A stretch of 25,837 bases of DNA, taken from positions 21,323 to 47,159 of the forward strand of contig DJEW01000027.1 in the NCBI GenBank assembly GCA_002431965.1, read 5' to 3'. A program made the translations under genes and the position numbers. This document shows, piece after piece, positions 23,041 through 25,837 of the stretch; the stretch's first letter is position 1; every line of letters starts with the position of its first letter. The stretch is from Clostridiales bacterium UBA5888 (lineage in GTDB: Bacteria; Bacillota; Clostridia; Oscillospirales; Oscillospiraceae). A model generated the notes under the pieces. It worked only from the letters and a program-made list of their open reading frames with translations. It searched no databases and had not been told where the DNA came from.

Positions 23041-23079
23041 AAAGCCGCCCCTCATCAAATGGGGCGGCTTTATATTTTC
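23041..23079. terminator. bidirectional terminator between the small membrane gene and uraA
   Basis: Perfect 11-bp stem AAAGCCGCCCC (23041-23051) / GGGGCGGCTTT (23061-23071) with a 9-nt loop, followed by a T-rich tract on the plus strand. The genes on both sides converge on it. Confidence 0.85.
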
Positions 23080-23090
23080 ATTCAGGATTT

Positions 23091-24476
23091 TTACTTGTTC
23101 TCTTCCATGTTTATCGCGCCGGAAAGGTCAACGGAGGTCGAGCCTTCGTCCTCCTGCTCGAAAACATAGTCCTTGCCGGGCAGTATCGCGTTGAGCGCGA
23201 TGCCGACGATAGAGGCGACGGCGAGACCTGAGAGGCTGACAATACCTATCTGGATGCTGCCGGAGTAACTGATGCCGATGGCGAGAACGAGGATGAGCGC
23301 GGCAATGATAACGTTGCGGGTGTTGGTGAAGTCAACCTTATTCTCCACAACGTTGCGCACGCCGACGGCAGAGATCATGCCGTAGAGGATGAGCGACACG
23401 CCTCCGATTGTGGCGGTGGGCATTGCGGAGACGAGCGCGGCGAACTTCGGGCAGAAGGAGACGAGGATCGCGATGCAGGCGGCAATGCGTATGACGCGCG
23501 GATCATAGACCTTTGAGAGGGCAAGCACGCCTGTGTTCTCGCCGTAGGTGGTGTTGGCGGGTCCTCCGAACAGCGCGGCGAGTGAGGTTGCCAGACCGTC
23601 GCCGAGGAGGGTGCGGTGGAAGCCGGGGTCGGACATGAAATTCTGCCCAACGGTGGAGGAAATGGCGCATATGTCGCCGATATGCTCGACCATCGTTGCA
23701 AGCGACAGCGGAACTATCGTGAACACGGCGGACCACAGCAGAGCAGTGTCCACGCTGCCGCTTCCGAAGAGACCGAACACGGTGCTGCTCCAGCGCACGG
23801 GCAGACCGACCCATGCGGCGTTCGCCACAGCGGTGCAGACCGCCTCGCGCTCCGTCGGATCAACGATGAGCGCGAAAATATACGAGCCAACGACGCCAAG
23901 GAGTATCGGGATGATCTTTGTCATGCCCCTGCCCCACATATTGAAGCCGATAACGATCGCAATAGCGACGACGGCGATGAGCCAGTTGGCTTTGCAGTTA
24001 TTTATGGCTGAGGAGGAGAGCGTCAGTCCTATGGCGATGATAATAGGTCCGGTGACGATGGGCGGGAAAAAGCGCATGACCTTTTTCACGCCGAATTTTC
24101 TGAACAGCGCCGCAAGTATCACATACATCAGCCCCGCGACAAGCACGCCAAAGCAGGCGTAGGGCAGGAGCGTGTTATCATATATCGCCGTGCCGTCGGC
24201 GGCTGTGCCAACGGTGCGGATGGCATTGTACCCGCCGATAAAGGCAAAGGAGCTGCCGAGGAACGCGGGTACTTTCCCCATGGTTATAAGGTGGAAAAGA
24301 AGTGTACCGATACCGGCAAAAAAGAGCGCCGTTGCAACGTCAAGCCCGGTCAGAGCCGGGACGAGCACCGTTGCGCCGAACATGGCGAACATATGCTGTA
24401 ATCCAAGCAGCAGCATCTTCGGCGTGCCCAGAGCGCGCGCATCATAAATTGGTCCGTCAATTGTCGATTTCTTCAT
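23091..24476 (-). CDS. uraA: uracil permease (NCS2 family)
   Basis: Encodes 461 residues with 12-14 hydrophobic segments, the NCS2 (nucleobase:cation symporter-2) fold. Visible motifs include GLQHMFAMFGATVLVP at the N-terminus, VPAFLGSSFAFIGGY, MVEHIGDICAISS with the conserved substrate-binding Glu, and GGPANTTYGENTGVLALSKVYDP. The QHMFAMFG, VEHIGD and NTTYGENTG forms indicate the UraA/PyrP uracil branch rather than xanthine or guanine permeases. It imports uracil with protons. GAGAGG precedes the ATG. It lies 75 nt downstream of pyrR with only weak hairpins between, so the two probably share one message under the PyrR attenuator, as in the Bacillus pyr operon. Confidence 0.95.
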   Translation of the reverse strand: MKKSTIDGPIYDARALGTPKMLLLGLQHMFAMFGATVLVPALTGLDVATALFFAGIGTLLFHLITMGKVPAFLGSSFAFIGGYNAIRTVGTAADGTAIYDNTLLPYACFGVLVAGLMYVILAALFRKFGVKKVMRFFPPIVTGPIIIAIGLTLSSSAINNCKANWLIAVVAIAIVIGFNMWGRGMTKIIPILLGVVGSYIFALIVDPTEREAVCTAVANAAWVGLPVRWSSTVFGLFGSGSVDTALLWSAVFTIVPLSLATMVEHIGDICAISSTVGQNFMSDPGFHRTLLGDGLATSLAALFGGPANTTYGENTGVLALSKVYDPRVIRIAACIAILVSFCPKFAALVSAMPTATIGGVSLILYGMISAVGVRNVVENKVDFTNTRNVIIAALILVLAIGISYSGSIQIGIVSLSGLAVASIVGIALNAILPGKDYVFEQEDEGSTSVDLSGAINMEENK

Positions 24477-24551
24477 TCAATTTACCTCTCTCTGTAGATA
24501 TTTTATTGAATTTCCGGGGTGAAGCCCCAATATATAAACGGCAAACGCCGG

Positions 24552-25097
24552 TTATACCTTATCCATGTCCATCAGGAAAACACCGGTCTCGCCGTCGTAC
24601 TCAGGCAGGCGGACCTCCACAAGCTCACTGCGTGACGTTGGAATGTTCTTGCCGACGTAGTCTGCACGTATGGGCAGCTCGCGGTGACCGCGATCGACAA
24701 GCACGGCGAACTGGATGCTCCGCGGGCGGCCGCAGGAGAAGACCGCCTCGATAGCGGCGCGCGCCGTGCGCCCGGTGTAGAGAACATCGTCCACCAAAAC
24801 AACATTCCTGCCGTTTACGTCAAAATCAAGCGACGCGCGGCGCACAAGCGGGCTATCAGCAAAGGTAGTGAGATCGTCGCGGTAAAACCCGATGTCGATA
24901 CTGCCGCAGGGCACTTCAACGCCCTCGATTTTTGCAATGTTTGCGCGTATTATCCGCGCGATTGGCTCGCCGCGGCGGCGGATACCGACAAGGACAACAT
25001 TCTCAACGCCCCTGTTCTTTTCGGTTATCTCGTGCGATATACGCATGAGCGCACGTGATAGCGCCGCCTCGTCCATTATCTGCGCCTTGAGCTTCAT
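24552..25097 (-). CDS. pyrR: PyrR, pyr operon attenuator protein / uracil phosphoribosyltransferase
   Basis: Encodes 181 residues. The ATG at 25097 follows AAAGGAG at normal spacing; in-frame ATGs further up fall in the attenuator. The PRPP-binding loop is VVLVDDVLYTGRT (99-111). IGFYRDDLT, VGIRRRGEP, LVDRGHRELPIRADYVGKNIP and PTSRSE complete the PyrR pattern. In the presence of UMP, PyrR binds a hairpin in pyr leader RNA and promotes termination; it also has weak uracil phosphoribosyltransferase activity. The leader upstream of this gene contains a matching binding hairpin, antiterminator and terminator, so it is autoregulated. uraA follows. Confidence 0.97.
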   Translation of the reverse strand: MKLKAQIMDEAALSRALMRISHEITEKNRGVENVVLVGIRRRGEPIARIIRANIAKIEGVEVPCGSIDIGFYRDDLTTFADSPLVRRASLDFDVNGRNVVLVDDVLYTGRTARAAIEAVFSCGRPRSIQFAVLVDRGHRELPIRADYVGKNIPTSRSELVEVRLPEYDGETGVFLMDMDKV

Positions 25098-25124
25098 ACG
25101 CCTCTCCTTTCGAAAAACCATAAC

Positions 25125-25152
25125 AAAAAAGCCTTGCCTGAGAGAAGGCAAG
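25125..25152 (-). terminator. attenuator terminator of pyrR-uraA
   Basis: Minus strand: stem CTTGCC (25147-25152) / GGCAAG (25133-25138) with loop TTCTCTCA, then GC and six T (25125-25130), 28 nt before the pyrR start. The 5' arm and loop are complementary to an upstream segment (25233-25248), giving a competing antiterminator. Confidence 0.85.
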
Positions 25153-25232
25153 ACATAGCAGATCAGGGACAGTGGCGCAAATGCACATCATCCGCGCAGG
25201 CGGAGAACATCCGGCTGCTGTATATGAACGAT

Positions 25233-25253
25233 CTTGCCGGTCTCTCAGTACCG
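25233..25253 (-). promoter_or_regulatory. PyrR-binding anti-antiterminator hairpin
   Basis: Minus strand 25238-25253 reads CGGTACTGAGAGACCG: a short stem with loop CTGAGA, matching the CNGNGA loop of the known PyrR site (one stem pair is A-G instead of C-G). CTGAGAGA plus GGCAAG in this region (25248 to 25233) can instead pair with the terminator's 5' arm and loop for 14 bp, interrupted by one bulge. PyrR binding would block that pairing and allow termination. Confidence 0.8.
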
Positions 25254-25280
25254 CGCTTAAAAATCTATTTACTGTGTGAG

Positions 25281-25309
25281 AGTATATAATACCCGCGGGC
25301 AGATTGCAA
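25281..25309 (-). promoter_or_regulatory. promoter of pyrR-uraA
   Basis: Minus strand: -35 TTGCAA (25304-25309), 17-bp spacer, -10 TATACT (25281-25286). It predicts a leader of about 175 nt before pyrR, containing the whole attenuator. Confidence 0.75.
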
Positions 25310-25450
25310 GAGTTTTATGCATTCAATTCACCGCTTTGGGGATTTGAATAAAAATTGCGCGCGATTACGGCACAGCTTCGGCACAAATCATGTTCAATAA
25401 ACAAAGCAGACGACACAAGCAAAAAATGAAGCATAAAAAATGAAGCATAA
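25310..25450. other. AT-rich gap between the rRNA operon and the pyrR promoter
   Basis: No coding region or RNA is recognised here. It contains the T-rich (minus-strand) tail of the rRNA terminator and a 14-bp tandem duplication at 25421-25448. Confidence 0.5.
25421..25448. repeat. 14-bp perfect tandem duplication
   Basis: Two exact copies of AAAAAATGAAGCAT (25421-25434 and 25435-25448), just downstream (minus strand) of the rRNA operon terminator. On the minus strand each copy ends in a T6 run, so it extends the T-rich zone. Confidence 0.85.
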
Positions 25451-25482
25451 AAAGCAAAAACGCCGAAGCTATTGCCTCAGCG
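25451..25482 (-). terminator. terminator of the rRNA operon
   Basis: Minus strand: 9-bp stem CGCTGAGGC (25474-25482) / GCTTCGGCG (25461-25469) including two G-T pairs, loop AATA, then TTTTT (25456-25460) and further T runs. It lies 10 nt after the 3' end of 5S rRNA. Confidence 0.85.
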
Positions 25483-25491
25483 CTTTTATAT

Positions 25492-25607
<116 letters not shown>

Positions 25608-25672
25608 TGCTTTCAGGATTGTACCCTGAAAACCAAACAGAGGAGCAAGGACGAACCTGCAATCAAGAATGT

Positions 25673-25837
25673 AGGTCAAGCCCTCGGGCTATTAGTATCG
25701 GTAGGCTGAACACATTACTGCGCTTACACCGCCGACCTATCAACGAGGTAGTCTGCCTCGGCCCTTACTCACAAGGATGGGAGATCTTATCTTAGGGGGA
25801 GTTTCACGCTTAGATGCCTTCAGCGTTTATCTCGTCC
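25673..25837 (-). rRNA. rrl: 23S ribosomal RNA, 3' end (partial)
   Basis: The minus strand reads the conserved 3' end of 23S rRNA, including GGACGAGATAAACGCTGAAG, GCATCTAAGCGTGAAACT and the final ATACTAATAGCCCGAGGGCT, then TTGACC. The rest lies beyond the right edge. The exact 3' end is set by similarity to the known terminal helix and may be off by a few bases. Confidence 0.93.

Overview
The window is ordinary chromosomal backbone of a spore-forming, GC-rich Bacillota, most likely a Clostridia of the Oscillospirales (Oscillospiraceae/Ruminococcaceae) type. The evidence is strong AGGAGG-type ribosome binding sites, SpoIID and both dipicolinate synthase subunits (sporulation), PyrR with an RNA attenuator, SepF plus DivIVA, a short Gram-positive-type Hfq, and a tRNA with encoded CCA. 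The genus cannot be fixed from the sequence alone.

Layout, left to right. Positions 1-182 hold the end of a minus-strand tRNA cluster (a partial tRNA and tRNA-Asp) with a clear promoter. Next come a plus-strand exported leucine-rich-repeat protein (411-2075) and a minus-strand sporulation group spoIID-dpaA-dpaB (4587 down to 2135). A divergent unrecognised multi-pass membrane protein follows (4687-5553). A minus-strand operon miaB-mutS-CPBP protease-trmO runs from 11085 down to 5646. Divergent from it, sharing a short promoter region, is a long plus-strand run: mutL-miaA-hfq-HlyD-like-yggS-sepF-divIVA-ileS-lspA-RluD-family pseudouridine synthase-small membrane protein (11210-23024). The right end is minus strand: pyrR-uraA behind a promoter and PyrR attenuator, then 5S rRNA and the 3' end of 23S rRNA from an rRNA operon entering from the right edge.

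Functional themes are: mismatch repair (MutS, MutL) interleaved with modification of tRNA position A37 (MiaA, MiaB, TrmO); cell division and polar growth (SepF, DivIVA, with YggS upstream as in the Gram-positive ylm cluster); the common ileS-lspA-pseudouridine synthase order; mother-cell sporulation functions; and pyrimidine salvage and uptake under PyrR control.

I found no obviously novel multi-gene system. The points most worth a second look are: a LspA with about 265 extra low-complexity residues; a 158-bp element with imperfect terminal inverted repeats and a TAA duplication between sepF and divIVA; a nearly complete PyrR attenuator; a 22-bp perfect palindrome centred near the miaA stop codon; a LRR protein built on a degenerate 71-73 residue repeat; and a strong promoter-like sequence inside yggS.
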